64,000 nt of DNA from Cyathus striatus (GCA_025738555.1 JAOVFP010000009.1:4402001-4466000); one strand, 5' to 3'. Shown: positions 46,198 to 58,115, numbered from the stretch's first letter. Notes: generated by a model from the letters alone, not told the origin. Translations and numbers: made by a program.

Positions 46198-46952
46198 TGT
46201 TATATCCGTGTCCGGATACATCATGCCGACGTTCCCACGTGACCTTCTAACATACCCGGTCCGTTCCCGGAACATACCCGCTTCGGGTTTACTCTTTCCA
46301 ATGTTCCTGCCCGGGAACGTACCCGGAACCCGTCAGGTTTTCTATCGGATACTTTGGATACGTAGTTTCTCTTATGACAGCCTCACCACGTCATTATACC
46401 ATTACTCCTATCTTCCATTCTCACTTGTACGTTTCATTATGGTCAATGTAGTTTAGTTTCTTATTCTTCATTCTGAACGTGTCATTTGCGCCACTACTCC
46501 TCTTTGCCCAGTCTTTATTTTGTTTACTTACACTTAGTATTCTGTCTCCGGATTAGTATCTACGTCTTACTAGTACATATAAATAGTCTTCCAAATGTAC
46601 TAGGTAGTCTTCAGTATTCATATAAACTCTGTACACTTTCTTCCTACTCTAAGTTCCGAAACCTGCTCTGGGTTTTCCTTTGGGTTTCTCTCCCACTGCC
46701 TAGTGTAGTGGTGAAGCCCTCTCTTATACTTTGGAACATCTTCCTCTGTTGTATATCATCTTCCTTGAAATAAGAACCATTCCCTGGGGATATCCAGGCA
46801 GCGCAGCACATACGCTGAAGCCACGGTTCACTTCCGCACTTCTGCTCCCATTTCAGTACCCGTACTCACTTCGGGTTTCCGTTATAGTTCTCCCACACCC
46901 TCCGGGTGTCTTCGCATTCGTTTCCCACTGGGAAGGGAATCAGTATGTAACA
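46198..46952 (+). mobile_element. Solo LTR, family S1, with 5-bp duplication
   Basis: It begins TGTTATATCC and ends GTATGTAACA, with CCTGC at 46,193-46,197 and again at 46,953-46,957. TATAAATAG on the plus strand at about 46,579 may be its promoter. It is rich in CpG compared with the surrounding gene, so it is the younger S1 copy. Its size (755 bases), TG...CA ends and 5-bp duplication define a solo LTR of a Gypsy- or Copia-type element. It interrupts the Helitron gene between VQ and GWLHW. Confidence 0.92.
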
Positions 46953-47558
46953 CCTGCACAGTGCATGCCCATGTATCCACAGTATACTCCTGAAACAGCT
47001 TCTTTGTCCTGAATTGATGAAGATTCTGACCAACACATAGATGGATGTAATAGCAAAAATGCTCAATTTGTGAGACATACTTGCACTTCCTTGTTGTGGG
47101 TGCATCCTCCTCCTCTCCTGGTGGCCTGTTGGGTACATTATCTACATTATCTACCTCCTCCACACCATCATATCTAATACCAGGCTGCCATTCAAGTTGA
47201 CCTTGTGGCCACAGGATTGGATAGTGAAATGACCAATACATTGCATTCACTTCACTGATTCTCTCCAGTCCACCATCAAGGTGATGCATGATAACCTCCT
47301 GAGGTCCCTCCACCCAATTACCATCACCAAGCAAAAGAATTGCAATCTCATTTTCTGTTGGAACATTGTATCGCCATTAGTCTGTCTACAGAATGACAAA
47401 TGGCAAGGTGAAAATTGCAAGCAGGGCTATTGTTCTGTATTTTCTCATAGGCCTTCTGATAGACTGATGCCTCTGGATGATAATGATAGAGAACATCTTC
47501 CAATATTCTCATGACATTAACAACCATGTTAAGATTATGATTTGCTGGATGACTATTA
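46953..47558 (-). pseudogene. Helitron piece 2: N-terminal Helitron-like domain
   Basis: After the Tc1-like insertion the minus strand continues SHPANHNLNMVVNVMRILED, VLYHYHPEASVYQKAYEKI, then in a shifted frame WSFHYPILWPQGQLEWQPGI, RYDGVEEVDNVDN, RKCKYVSQIEHFCYYIHL and LFQEYTVDTWACTVQ up to the LTR. This matches the Helitron N-terminal domain with its YPxLxPxGxxxW and QYxVDxWa signatures. One or more frameshifts are present (near 47,340). Confidence 0.88.
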
Positions 47559-48584
47559 CAGCTGTTTGTAAAAAGGTTGGCACTTGTGTGCATGAACAAA
47601 ATACATTTGTAATAAAATAATAATGTGATCGAGCTGCCACTTTTGGCCAAACTGAGCACTCTGGAGTCTGGTTGCCATTGAGATTTATCTACTGCTAGCT
47701 TCTAACCAACCCCTAACCAACCACACACCCCTGGCCAATCTCTGGCACACATAACATGGGCTACCATGCCATATAAAATGATGTCAAATAGGCTGCCATT
47801 AGGCTATATGAGCACAATAAGCTGGAGATGGTTGATATATAGGCTCATCAAATCCCCTCCCACAATTTCATGTGGTCTATTCTGGATATAGACTGACCAT
47901 GAAATGTGAGAGGGGCTTAGACAAAAGTAGGAAAAGTGAAGGGCAATGTAAAATGATGACTTAAATTGCACCTGATGCCTCAGGTTCGACTTCATTGCAT
48001 GCCATTGATAGAGACAAAATGGTCCCCAAGGTTAATGCTTTCCACTTATGTAATAGTTACAAAAATATATTGTGAATAGAGTCCATAGCAGCCTTAACAC
48101 CAAAAACTTTTGTGTACTTGAAGCACTTCAAATTATTTGAATGGAAAAATCATTTGAGTCGCTGGATTGATGGGAGATGTCACAGAAACAAGTTGCATCA
48201 AAATTACACATTGTCACGTGCCTTAATATTTTTCGCACTCGTGACATCAATGGTGACATGTTCCTCCAGATTCCCCCATAAACTCACTTCCCCACTTCAC
48301 TGGTTTGGTATGGCACACAAGAAGTTGACCACAGATCAGAAACTCACTTGAGCAGTCAAGTCACTTACAGGGATTGGGTTTAGGTCTCCCAACGAATTTG
48401 TACAGGCTTTCTACAGCTCAGAGAAACTTGCTACACAAGCACTGCACTTCAGAGAAGATGCATCCTCCTTGTGAACACAGAAGGACCCCCATTATCCTCA
48501 TTTACAGTGACACCTGATATACAGTACTACTGTGGCTTCCCATCTAAACCAACCTCACTCAATGTACATTTCTCATTGAACCGT

Positions 48585-48902
48585 CTAACCTTGTATAAAG
48601 TAAGTCCCAGTTCCCGCGATCACAATAGCATTGTTCCCCTCTGCCACTTTCTCAAACACCTTCAGTTGCCATGGATGGGGCTTGTACCCATATAGCTCCT
48701 CCGTGACACTAAAAATTATTTCTATCAGGATGATCTTGTGAATTTGAGGCCAAATTTTGCGTGCAACAGTTTTCTGGCTAGATTGTGGTGTTGCTGCTGG
48801 GGTTTTTCGGCACTGTGGTGTTTGAAAAGGTGTGGTGGGTTGAAATGGTAGTGCAGCTGTTGAACGTGGCAGCATACTTGGAAGGTGTGGGTTCAAATCC
48901 AT
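48585..48902 (-). pseudogene. RecQ-like helicase fragment
   Basis: The minus strand reads LYGYKPHPWQLKVFEKVAEG, then NNAIVIAGTGT. This resembles the N-terminal motif 0 (a conserved Gln in PWQ) and start of the Walker A (AGTGxGK) of RecQ-type ATP-dependent helicases common in fungal mobile DNA. After AGTGT the frame changes to YFIQG and is lost, and no DEAH motif was found downstream. An upstream Pro/Thr-rich segment belongs to the same frame. It is probably captured and broken. Confidence 0.55.
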
Positions 48903-49159
48903 GGACAGATGGCATAAAATCTATTTTCAGCAGACACACTGTACCAATGGATATCATGCACACTTTGATAACTGACTGTGACAATCTCTCTGTGACCTCA
49001 CCTGACCTCTCTGGCATATAAAATTTTGTATTATGTAATAAGTACCTGTATTGGTATCTAATGACTTTTGTTTGTATTACATTGCCCTATCAAAAGACCT
49101 ACTTTGGTACAAGACTGTCCACGTGCATGCAAATGTTTTTGGATCGAGACTAGGTTGAT

Positions 49160-50015
49160 ATATTAGATTGCCTACACATTAGCTGAAGAACTTTTTTTTG
49201 GATTCTCAAGCTGTGGAGAGAAACCGGCAACATAATCCATCATACTACTGGTCTCCCCAGGCACCCTTGCATTTTTCATCTTGACGATATCGACTATCTT
49301 CTCCAAATTGTCAAACATAGATCAGATTGGTTCTTAGATGAACTTAGAACTCTTCTTAGAACCAATTGCTTCATTGCTGCACATTTCACTACTATATTTC
49401 AAGCTCTGGAACATGCTGGTGTCTCTTGCAAAAAGTTGAAGATCACTACTGAAAGGAATGAGGAATGGAGCGGATTTTGTGTGCTGAATGGCTGCCTACA
49501 CTCCTGAGCAACTTGGCTTTTTAGATGAAGTATCAAAGGATGAGAGGACCAGTTATAGGTGGTATGGGCAATCACAAAAAGGTACTTGTGCAGTTAAGAA
49601 AGGAGTCTTCATATGTAGGTGATGCTTTTCTGCAGAAGGCCTCCTTACAATTGATGGGATGATAAGCAACACTGTGGTGGAAGGATCTCTCACAAAGGAA
49701 GGATTTCTTCATTATCTTGAGCATTTGGTCATGCCATTGTGCACCCATTTCCAGGCCCACTGAGCATTCTCATCATGGACAATGCTCAAATACATCAAGG
49801 CCCTGAGATTGGAGAACTATTGGAACTACATGGTGTGTGACTGGAGTATCTGCCACTATATTCTCGTGACTTCAACCCAATTGAGGAGGCTTTCTCTGAG
49901 GTGAAGGCCTTTATCAGAAGGCATGCAATTCTGATGACAACCAATGGTGATGGTATGATTTGTGAACTAATGGAAATTATGAACATTATTACAGATGACA
50001 ATGCATTGGGTTAAT
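49160..50015 (+). pseudogene. Tc1/IS630-type transposase (DDE_3-like), decayed
   Basis: A helix-turn-helix remnant reads FWILKLWRETGNI, followed by LDDIDYLLQIVKHRSDWFLD. The catalytic part reads QLGFLDEVSKDERTSYRW (first Asp), GLLTIDGMISNTVVEGSLTK, then in another frame LSILIMDNAQIHQGPEI (second Asp) and YSRDFNPIEEAFSEVKAFIR (Glu after NPIE). All three acidic residues survive in text, but stops near 49,485 and 49,620 and a frameshift near 49,760 kill it. It lies centrally in the TA-flanked element and is presumably its own transposase. Confidence 0.8.
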
Positions 50016-50103
50016 TTATGCACTCTGGGTATTGTTAGGTTCTAAATTGATGTATTACTTGTACAAATTTATTGGTATCAGTGCAATGATTGTGATAGCG
50101 GTT

Positions 50104-51925
50104 CTAATTGTCTACTCTTTGTGCCCACATCTCAATAGCATCTCTAATATCTGCTATTTCTCCTTCTCTGAACCCTATTTGCCTTAAGCCTGTAACCGTC
50201 ATGTAGTGAAATCCTGTTGTATTGCAATAGGCATTTTCTGTAAAGCGAGTATGAATGGCATTTGTAAGCTCATACTGAACACAAAAATCTTGAAGTAGGA
50301 GTTTGGGGCCAGCCTTGAATCCCATAGGTATCAAGTTGTCAGTTGCAACAACTTGAGTTTGAGGCATGGCTGGTGTGTGAGATGGATGTGGTGTTGATTG
50401 CTCAGTGATCTGAGGGATGTTGCATAGAGCATTAAACATATCATTTGGTAGGACAAAATTGATCACAGGCAATTCTTGACTGGCTGGAGCAGCTGCCCCT
50501 GGTTTTTCTTTTGCAGCAGCATTGAGCTGAGCTTGGAGAAGTGATGATGGTGCTGCTTTGATTGTTACTTCATCAAAAGGGCAGTGATTTGGGGGAATAT
50601 CAAGTGTAGCTGTGGGTACTTCTTTACCAATACTATGAAGCTACAATTAACAGTCAATTAGGCACTGTAATATAAATTGTAATGTTCAAATGATGCTTAC
50701 AATTGCAGCAGCCCACTTTTCAAAATGTTCATTTGTGAGTCTAATATGCTTTCCACTATCAGGAGGAACAAAACAGTGTGACCCAAAGCAACCAGCAGCA
50801 CTACATTCCCAATGTGCTCAAAGGGCTTGAATATTTTCATTCATTGCATAATTCCCATTGAGCTCCTGTGACTTTTCTCTGCCTATCATTCAATGAGCAA
50901 TCACAAATCAGTTCATGCTGATAGAAGGGTAAGATTCAATACTGCACCCTTGTTTTCTTCCTCTTATTCTTCCTCTTCTTCTTATCCAACTTTCTTGCAC
51001 CCTCATCCTCATCAGTGTCAGTACTACTAGAAATCACTTCCTTTTGCTTATTCAACCTTCCAGAGTTTTCCTTTTGTGGATTAGAATTCTGAAGGACATC
51101 ATAGCATAAGGAAGCAGGTGCCACTGGTTAGCAATTAGCATACAAGCAATGAAGCACTGCATACCTCTTTGTCCATGTCACTGGAAACTTGCTGATTGAT
51201 GGTAATCTGAACATTATATAATGTTCCTATTCACTTTCCTTTCGTGAAATCTAGCAGAGATTGGTAATCTTCCTCATTCGTGAGTGGAATAGGATTTGGA
51301 ATGACACTGCATATGTGATATAAAACTCTATAACTTGAAGTTGGAACATCTCCAGTCTCATCTTTGAATAGTGTATTCATAATTTGGATCTTGAGTTAAT
51401 CCTGGAAGTCCAGCCATAACATATCAGCTCTCAAAACCAAGACTCAGTTCTCAGCTTCATGTTTTCCTTTTGGTTTTGCAAGTTCCTTTAATGAAAACAG
51501 TGCCAGTGAGTAAGTTATTTTGTTGTCAGCAATTTTAGTATGAGTATCTGATGTTTCAGCAGTAGCTATGAGTAACCTGTCAGTTGCCTTCAATATGAAT
51601 AACATCTAGAACAGACTGAGACTAGTATTCTCTTTTGGGCATCCAGTTCTTCTCTTTTCAGGAATGGGACTCTCAGCCTCTATATCAGACTCCTCTATGC
51701 CATTCTCAGCATCACTCCCACCTCCTCAGCACCTAGAGTCAACAGTGTTCTCTCCTGATGTAAAATGTTGAATAATTGGAGGTGTTGCATCATCCGGTAA
51801 GAAAAGATCATGGTCCACAGCCAGTTGGCACATATGTGAAAGAAGATCCAGTCCTAAGGTACCAATGTGGCTGGTGTTGGTGAGTGTGGTAGATGTAGAA
51901 CTATTAAGATACTTGGAGGGCATGT
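50104..51925 (-). pseudogene. Cargo gene: basic stretch and SAM-like C-terminus, unknown
   Basis: On the minus strand the start is MPSKYLNSSTSTTLTNTSHI, then DLLSHMCQLAVDHDLFLPDD. Middle blocks read KITYSLALFSLKELAKPKGK and SSYRVLYHICSVIPNPIPLT. A lysine-rich KKKRKNKRKK segment follows (about 50,950), a likely nuclear signal. The C-terminal exon (50,472-50,104) reads KLLLQDFCVQYELTNAIHTR, then FHYMTVTGLRQIGFREGEIA and DIRDAIEMWAQR, which has the helical pattern of a SAM-like domain. Probable introns and several stops separate the blocks. I do not recognise the full protein. It lies downstream of and convergent with the transposase, inside the same TIRs. Confidence 0.5.
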
Positions 51926-52122
51926 TTATAAGAATAATAATATATATATAAGCAGGAGACAGCTATACAGGTCATAAAGTGTGGGGTGAACAAAGGTAGA
52001 ACAAGTCTCTACTGGAGAGCACTACAGTCTGGCCAAAAGCGGCAGCTCGATCACATTATTATTTTATTACAAATGTATTTTGTTCACATGTGCAAGTGCC
52101 AACCTTTTTGCAAACAGCTGTA

Positions 52123-53371
52123 ATTTGATCCTGAGCTGAAGGTGCCTCAGCTGCATTATAAATGTAGAGTTGAGCATATTTTCTGGGAAGACCTTGGCAG
52201 GGTAGGAGTAATCCAGCAAAATGAGTAACTTGACCTCCAATTTTGAAAACATATGGACCTCCTGCCTGGATGGAAGCATTTTTCTCAATTCTCATGAATA
52301 TCATGGCAAAGGCACAGTTGTATTTATGAATATTCTTCTGGAAATTCTTGTTTCCATCCTTAGCAAGCAGCTCCATCAATTCTCTGGGTGATTTCCCCCA
52401 ACCTGGAATTTTAACCTTTCCAGTCAGACAGCAACTTCCAAATTGAAGGTGCTCCCTGGTGTAAGCAGTCAAATGTTCAGCCTTCCAATGCAAAGCATCA
52501 CAGTCAGGACAGACATCAGTGAATGGCCCAAGTGTGAATGTAGACCAATTACAATCAAATGGTCAGAGGGCAATAGGAATGTGAGGAAGTGGTGGTGGAG
52601 GTGGAGGAATGTCTGGTATATCAGCAATGAACATGTTTTGATGAAACTGTAGTAGTGGAGCTGGTATTGCTGCCATATGTACATCCCACTCAAAATATAT
52701 GGGAGGCTATAATATGTATTAATATATCATAATAGATAGATAAGAGTTTGGTGAAACACATACAGCAGGAATTTGTTCAATGAAATGATGTTGCAGAGGT
52801 GGGGGGGAGGAGGATGAGCTGGAATCACCAGAGGAACCCATTGAAGTACAGAATAATTTTGAACTTCAGGAGGATTCTGCCAAAGGACACATAATGGAGG
52901 AGCAGGAGCCCAGAATGGCTGAGGAGGAGCAGGCTGAAGAGGAGCAGGAATAGGTGGAAGATTAATCTGGAAAGGGGGACAAAAGCAGGAGCAAGAGTAG
53001 GAGCATTTCCTTGAATATTTGGAGGATGTTGTGTGTGAAATGGTGGGACAGGAATGGGAGCAGGAGCATTTACTTATGCATTTGGAGGATGTTGTTGATT
53101 ATTGAGGATTCCATTGCACATTGGGAACAGCTGGTGGGGGAGGTGCATTGATATGGGAAATAATTTATAGTGCAATATTGTCAACCTGTTGAACATGTTG
53201 ATGGTGATAATGCAGGTGAATTGCCTGTGCAACAATTGGAGGAATCCACTGTATATTTTGATGATTTGAAGGAGCTGCATTATTATTAATTCCCTCTTGA
53301 GCTCTATGCCTACCCCTTCCCCTTCCAATAGGTGGCAGTAAGGGAGAAAGGCACACCCACATGGCTTTCAA
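52123..53371 (-). pseudogene. Helitron piece 1: N-terminus with zinc-finger-like motif
   Basis: The minus strand reads NWSTFTLGPFTDVCPDCDAL, then HWKAEHLTAYTREHLQFGSC, CLTGKVKIPGW, KNIHKYNCAFAMIFMRIEKN, PYVFKIGGQVTHFAGLLLP and KYAQLYIYNAAEAPSAQDQ. CPDCDALHW and FGSCCLTGKV form the Cys-rich start typical of Helitron Rep proteins. The upstream part (52,560-53,371) is strongly Pro-rich with stops, consistent with a decayed N-terminal extension. The gene's 5' end and Helitron terminus (TC start) were not identified. Confidence 0.85.
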
Positions 53372-54500
53372 ATCAGCTGGAAGATGGTGATATGCAGAAG
53401 TTTCTCACCCAAAAGTGGCTGTCCCATGCTATTTTTATACCCAAATTCCCCACACCTTCTCTCATTATATATAAGATAAGTTGTCACAATGTCACAGCTT
53501 TCACCTTGTTTTAACCAGTACTTATAAGAGAATATAGGAATTCATACATATTACACTACTTAAATAACATATTTATGACATCTAGCATAACATTAGTTAA
53601 AGTAGGAGTGAAAAGAGCAAAGAAAAGTATGAAGAAACACCCAGGAAATGCAAAGAACAGAACTGGGTCAAGATTTGTGACACTTTTGGTCACATGGTGT
53701 GGCCTTTACATCACCAGCCATGTGAGAGCATTGTGCACCACCAGGTTTAGCTCATATAAATTGCACATGATACTGTGCTGTGTAGTCTTGTATGCATGCA
53801 ACACAAATACCTTCTGCACAATATAGTATATTTATAATTAGGTAAAACTAAACTTGTGTTAGATCATCTGATTAAAGGTGTGTGCAATGATTGTGATACC
53901 TGCCTTAGCAAGTAAAATGGTTTAATGATAAGAGGTTCCATATGAATCTGATGAATAATTTCAGATCCACAGCATATACAAGCTACTAAAAATTGTAGAA
54001 GCTCTGTGTTTTTGAATTCTTCAGCATTGCCACACACATGACAGTTGGATGTACATGTTTTGCTTCATTTTAAACTGATATTGGATGGATATTGATATGG
54101 TCCATGCCCTATATATAACAGAATGGTTTTTTGTGATCATCATTACATACTCTGCCCTCACACATCAAGTTTTTACCCACATCAAACAACAACTAACAAT
54201 AGTTCTGGTGAGTCTCATGTATATTGCTGTTTTAGTAATTTATATTCTAATAATAAATAAAGGGATTCTTCAAGTATATGTATGCTTACTTCATGTCAGC
54301 TTAGAAGAGAAGGCACTCAAGTTCACAAGGTACCAGAAGTTCAAGTGAGATTGAGCACTTACCATCAAAAAAGAAGCAGTTGGGTGTACTAGATGATTTA
54401 ATTCATGATTATATGTTATTATATGATAAAAGTATTCAGTTAATAACACTTAAATTACAGCAACAGGAAAGAAGAAAATTAAGAATACTAAAATTAAGCA
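53372..54500. other. CpG-poor AT-rich stretch
   Basis: Short open frames without recognisable motifs (for example 53,575-53,826 and 54,085-54,348). No gene supported. Confidence 0.4.
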
Positions 54501-54509
54501 TCATCTGAA

Positions 54510-55632
54510 AGGGGCACATAAAAAATTCCAGGCATGCACAAAAGTGAGTGTGATTGAATGTGCCATGCTCAAAGCCAAATTTTCATGCACAAAAGTAAGT
54601 GTATCACAATCCACACTCAAGTTAAATACAAGTGTAATATTTGTGAGCATGAATAGGAATACCAATCACACTCATGCTCAAGTTACAGGATATTGAGCAT
54701 AAGTGGAATACCAATCATGCTCACACTCAAGTTAAATACAAGTGTAATATTTGTAAGTGTGAATTAGAATACCAATTACACTCACACTCAAATTAAAGGA
54801 CATTGAGTGTGAGTGTAATATTTGTGAGTGTGAATAGGATACTCACAAATATTACACTTGCACTCTATGTCCTTTAACTTGAGCATGAGTGTGATTGGTA
54901 TTCCTATTTACACTCACAGATATTACACTTGCACTCAATGTCCTTTAACTTGAGTGTGAGTGTGATAGGTATTTCTATTCACACTCATAAATATTACACT
55001 TGCACTCAATGTTCCTTAATTTGAGCATGAGTGTGATTAGTATTCCTATTTATGCTCACAAATATTATACTTGCAACTTACTTTTCCTCCCACATGTAAG
55101 TGAAGCCAAAATATCAATGTAACATGTAATTACATATAATTTTTTTGTGAGCATGAAGTAAAAACATTGAGCATAAGTTGACAGACCTTGAGCATGAGTT
55201 GATGAACTTGAGCATGAAAACTCAGACTCTGTGCATGAAGGTATGGACCCTGTGTGTGAGATGTTGACCCTGAGCATGAAGTAAAATCTTGAGCCTGATG
55301 TGTGTGTACATGCTCAATTCACACTCACACCTTGAGCATGAACATGAGCATGCACACACATGTTTGATCATGATATATAAATATTATTCTTCTACATTTG
55401 ACTTTATATCTTAATTAAAAATCTCACTCATGTTCACAATGAGACACAGTTATACAACACTAGTATGTACATTTGATTTACACTCTTTTTGACTTATAAA
55501 TCAGCCATTTAGAACTAAAATAAATACCTTGAGTGTGACATGCTCACTTTTGTGCATGAAAATTTGGCCTTGAGCGTGACATGCTCAATCATGCTCACTT
55601 TTGTGTGTGCCTGGAATTTTCTATGTGCTCAT
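54510..55632. mobile_element. Large palindromic element built of GAGTGTGA motifs
   Basis: The ends are inverted: GGCACATAAAAAATTCCAGG on the left against GAGCACATAGAAAATTCCAG inverted on the right. They extend about 90 bases through CACAAAAGTGAG and CCAAATTTTCATGCACAAAA. Inside, units of about 90 bases (CAAGTGTAATATTTGTGAG and so on) are arrayed in one direction to about 54,840 and in the other from there to about 55,080. The whole interior is dominated by CACTCA/TGAGTG heptamers. No coding capacity; no target duplication found. Confidence 0.75.
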
Positions 55633-55639
55633 TGCTTCT

Positions 55640-56830
55640 TGCTGCACAGGAAAAGAGGGCCAATCACAGGAAGGAATTGGCTGATAATAGCAGAAATGTG
55701 AAAGAATTGTATGAGTGTACAGTGGATGGAAATTTTGTTCTTTACACTTCTGCTTCTGGTGCAGCTGATACTCTAAATAGGCAAAGAGGGTTACTAGGGA
55801 GTAATAGCTACGAAACTATGTAAGGGTCGTCACTTACTCTTGCTAACAATCAAGCAAGGGCAAGTCTGGGGGAATATCTGCAGAATACACAAGGTAATTC
55901 CAGGCAAAAGGGGGGATGAACATGCTAGTATATTTGCTTGTAAAATAAGATGCTTGTTGTAACTACTATTAATATTACTAAACTCTTTTGAGGTCCTGGA
56001 GAGGCTTAGATCACATTGGTTATTACACTCAAAAGTTAATAGATTGTCATGAATACGCTAAGTAGCACTAATAGCGGAAGAATCAGTACAGGATTGCTTA
56101 TTCTACATTAGCAGGTTTGTGAGCCTTATATACTACTGAAAAAGCAGAGTTCTTAGGTACTGTAAAGGTACTGTACAGGTATAACATATGTCTAGATAGA
56201 GTAATTTACTATGATGCTGGGAAGAGGGACATGCGTACTCAGGAGGGAAAGCCTGGATAGGAGAGCATTGGTCATTTTGTCTTGAAGGGTATGGGCATGT
56301 GGTATAATAGAGATGCACTTATTGGCTGATGCGTATTCCTAAATGCCCATTGTGTCACAGGCCTAAAGATAGAACCATTGGCAACATGGCTTTGGGTATA
56401 TGGTCTGTTCACTTCAATTGGTAGATCAGGATGAGATCTACTTCACAAGATGCCGAGAACTGATTGGGCTTGAGTCCAGGTGATGGTGCTGGCCATTGGT
56501 GCTTGATGGGTGCTTTGCTATTTCCAGCTGCTTTGGGTGTGTGGCACCAGGGGAACCATCCCATGACCTAGACATGTCATGTTACCGTGTGCTTATGGTG
56601 GATCAAGTGCCACTGGGATTCTATATACATGCTTTCTCACTCTATCTCTTATTATAATCACTATTGCTTTTTACTATGTCCTTAGTGGTGGTGTCTATAA
56701 ATAGCACAATCATTGGCAGTTTGGACCTCACTCCAACACTTAGGTAATCCAATTATGATCACAAGTGAGTGGCTTATATTATATAGATATTGCAAAAATT
56801 ACACTTATACACATTGTATGTCTGTCAGGC
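55640..56830. other. CpG-poor stretch, one weak open frame
   Basis: A frame at 55,640-55,820 reads ANHRKELADNSRNVKELYEC and might be an exon continuing from sequence left of the palindromic element (ERRKLRILKL at about 54,465), but the join is speculative. The rest shows no gene. Confidence 0.3.
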
Positions 56831-56839
56831 ATATCAACT

Positions 56840-58115
56840 CCCATGGATATAAATAATAGTAATGAAACTATTAATATTGAAAATCTGAGATCTTGGGATG
56901 GTTGACCTGATGGTAACTGAGAAGCCAACTATAGTCACCAGTTTGTGATACCATATGAATTGCAAGACCTTGGAAATATTGTTGAGGAACATCCTAATAC
57001 AGGACCATTGCAGCTTGTTGTTGGAGCTAGGGGAACTAATGGTCTTCCAGGGAAATCTGTTGCACTTATATGAAAGGCTTTAACCAATGCTGATCAATTA
57101 AAATATGAGTGAAGGAAAATAATTGGACAGACAGAAAATACTGATGATTTTGTAAAGAATTTTGCAATATTTCAAGAGGAACACCCTGGATTTATTATAT
57201 TTGAACAGTTTGGAAAAGTTACAGTTATCTCAATGCAATCTTCATTTATGGCATCACAACTTGTTAAAGATGAGGTAATTGATGGACCTCTAAATGGTCT
57301 TGTTAGTAATGCAGTCCATGGATGGTGAAAAGATAACAAATCCCTGCTTATTGTGTCTTCTGTATATTCTCCTGAGCTTAGGTGATGGGTTCCAGACATT
57401 TTCTCATATAGTAATGGAGCATCAGCAAATTATTATGAGCTACACTTCAGTGCATTATTATATAGTATTGAGGAGCAGGTCAAAACAAGGGATATTGAAA
57501 TTACTAATTCACTATTCTCAGGTGTAGGTATTTCATTTATAATGACTACATTACTTAACTTAATTAAATATTAAAATTAGGTAATGGATTTTAGTGAAGC
57601 AGAGTATATAGGCATTAGCCAAGTTTTATGTTTGATGGAATGATTCTAGATTAGAGGAGGTTCTCTATGAGATGGCTGCAAATTCACTTCAGGGATGTCA
57701 AGAGCATTTTCATGCCTCTCTTACAAGAGTGAAAAGAAATCATGAAGTTATTAGCCCAAATAAACTGATATATTTGAGTCACAAGTTTTGTCAGCTCTTA
57801 GAACAAATGATGCTGTTAAGTTCAAGAAAGGAATATAGGTTATTATTTATGACTTCCCATTGGCAGAACCATGGATTAATTGGTATCTTGAGATAGCATA
57901 GCAAAAATTTATGTCACAGAAATGAATGCATCCAGACATATAGGACTCTATACCATCTACTACAAATGCAGAAGAGGCAATGCATTGGAAGTTATACAGT
58001 GCTGGAGGCAAAGACCATGGCCTTCTTGATGGACTTCATGGATTGTTTGCAGTTGCAAAGTATTATGAGAGAATTTATGAGGCTGCATCACAGGGAACAT
58101 TAATATGATATGGAA
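56840..58115 (+). pseudogene. Decayed transposase-like gene (possibly MULE-type)
   Basis: Plus-strand blocks read QFVIPYELQDLGNIVEEHPN, LVVGARGTNGLPGK, HPGFIIFEQFGKVTVISMQS, NGLVSNAVHGW, LLIVSSVYSPEL, WVPDIFSYSNGAS and YYELHFSALLYSIEEQ. After a probable intron (about 57,523-57,580) come MDFSEAEYIGI and, late, IPSTTNAEEAMHWKLYSAGG and LLDGLHGLFAVAKYYERIYE. The order resembles fungal MULE-type transposases (VSDAAHGWW, then SS-x-YxP, then SY-NGAS). Stops are frequent. Similarity ends at about 58,115, where a TTCCAG-rich segment begins. Family identity is tentative. Confidence 0.5.

Larger units (their letters stand above)
47559..52120 (+). mobile_element. Tc1/mariner-like element with cargo
   Basis: The terminal inverted repeats start CAGCTGTTTGNAAAAAGGTT and match for about 110 bases at both ends (47,559-47,668 and 52,011-52,120). 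TA flanks them at 47,557-47,558 and 52,121-52,122. It contains a Tc1-type transposase, a RecQ-like helicase fragment and a separate minus-strand gene. At 4.6 kb it is much longer than a typical 1-2 kb Tc1 element. It splits the Helitron gene between SAQDQ and SHPANHN. Confidence 0.88.

Noticed and set aside
42351..46952. The two S1 LTRs as the ends of one retrotransposon
   Set aside because: They are in inverted orientation, differ in age, and one has its own CCTGC duplication; KDZ and Helitron sequence lies between them.
54510..55080. CRISPR-like array
   Set aside because: Units are adjacent and inverted with no unique spacers, and the context is eukaryotic transposon DNA.
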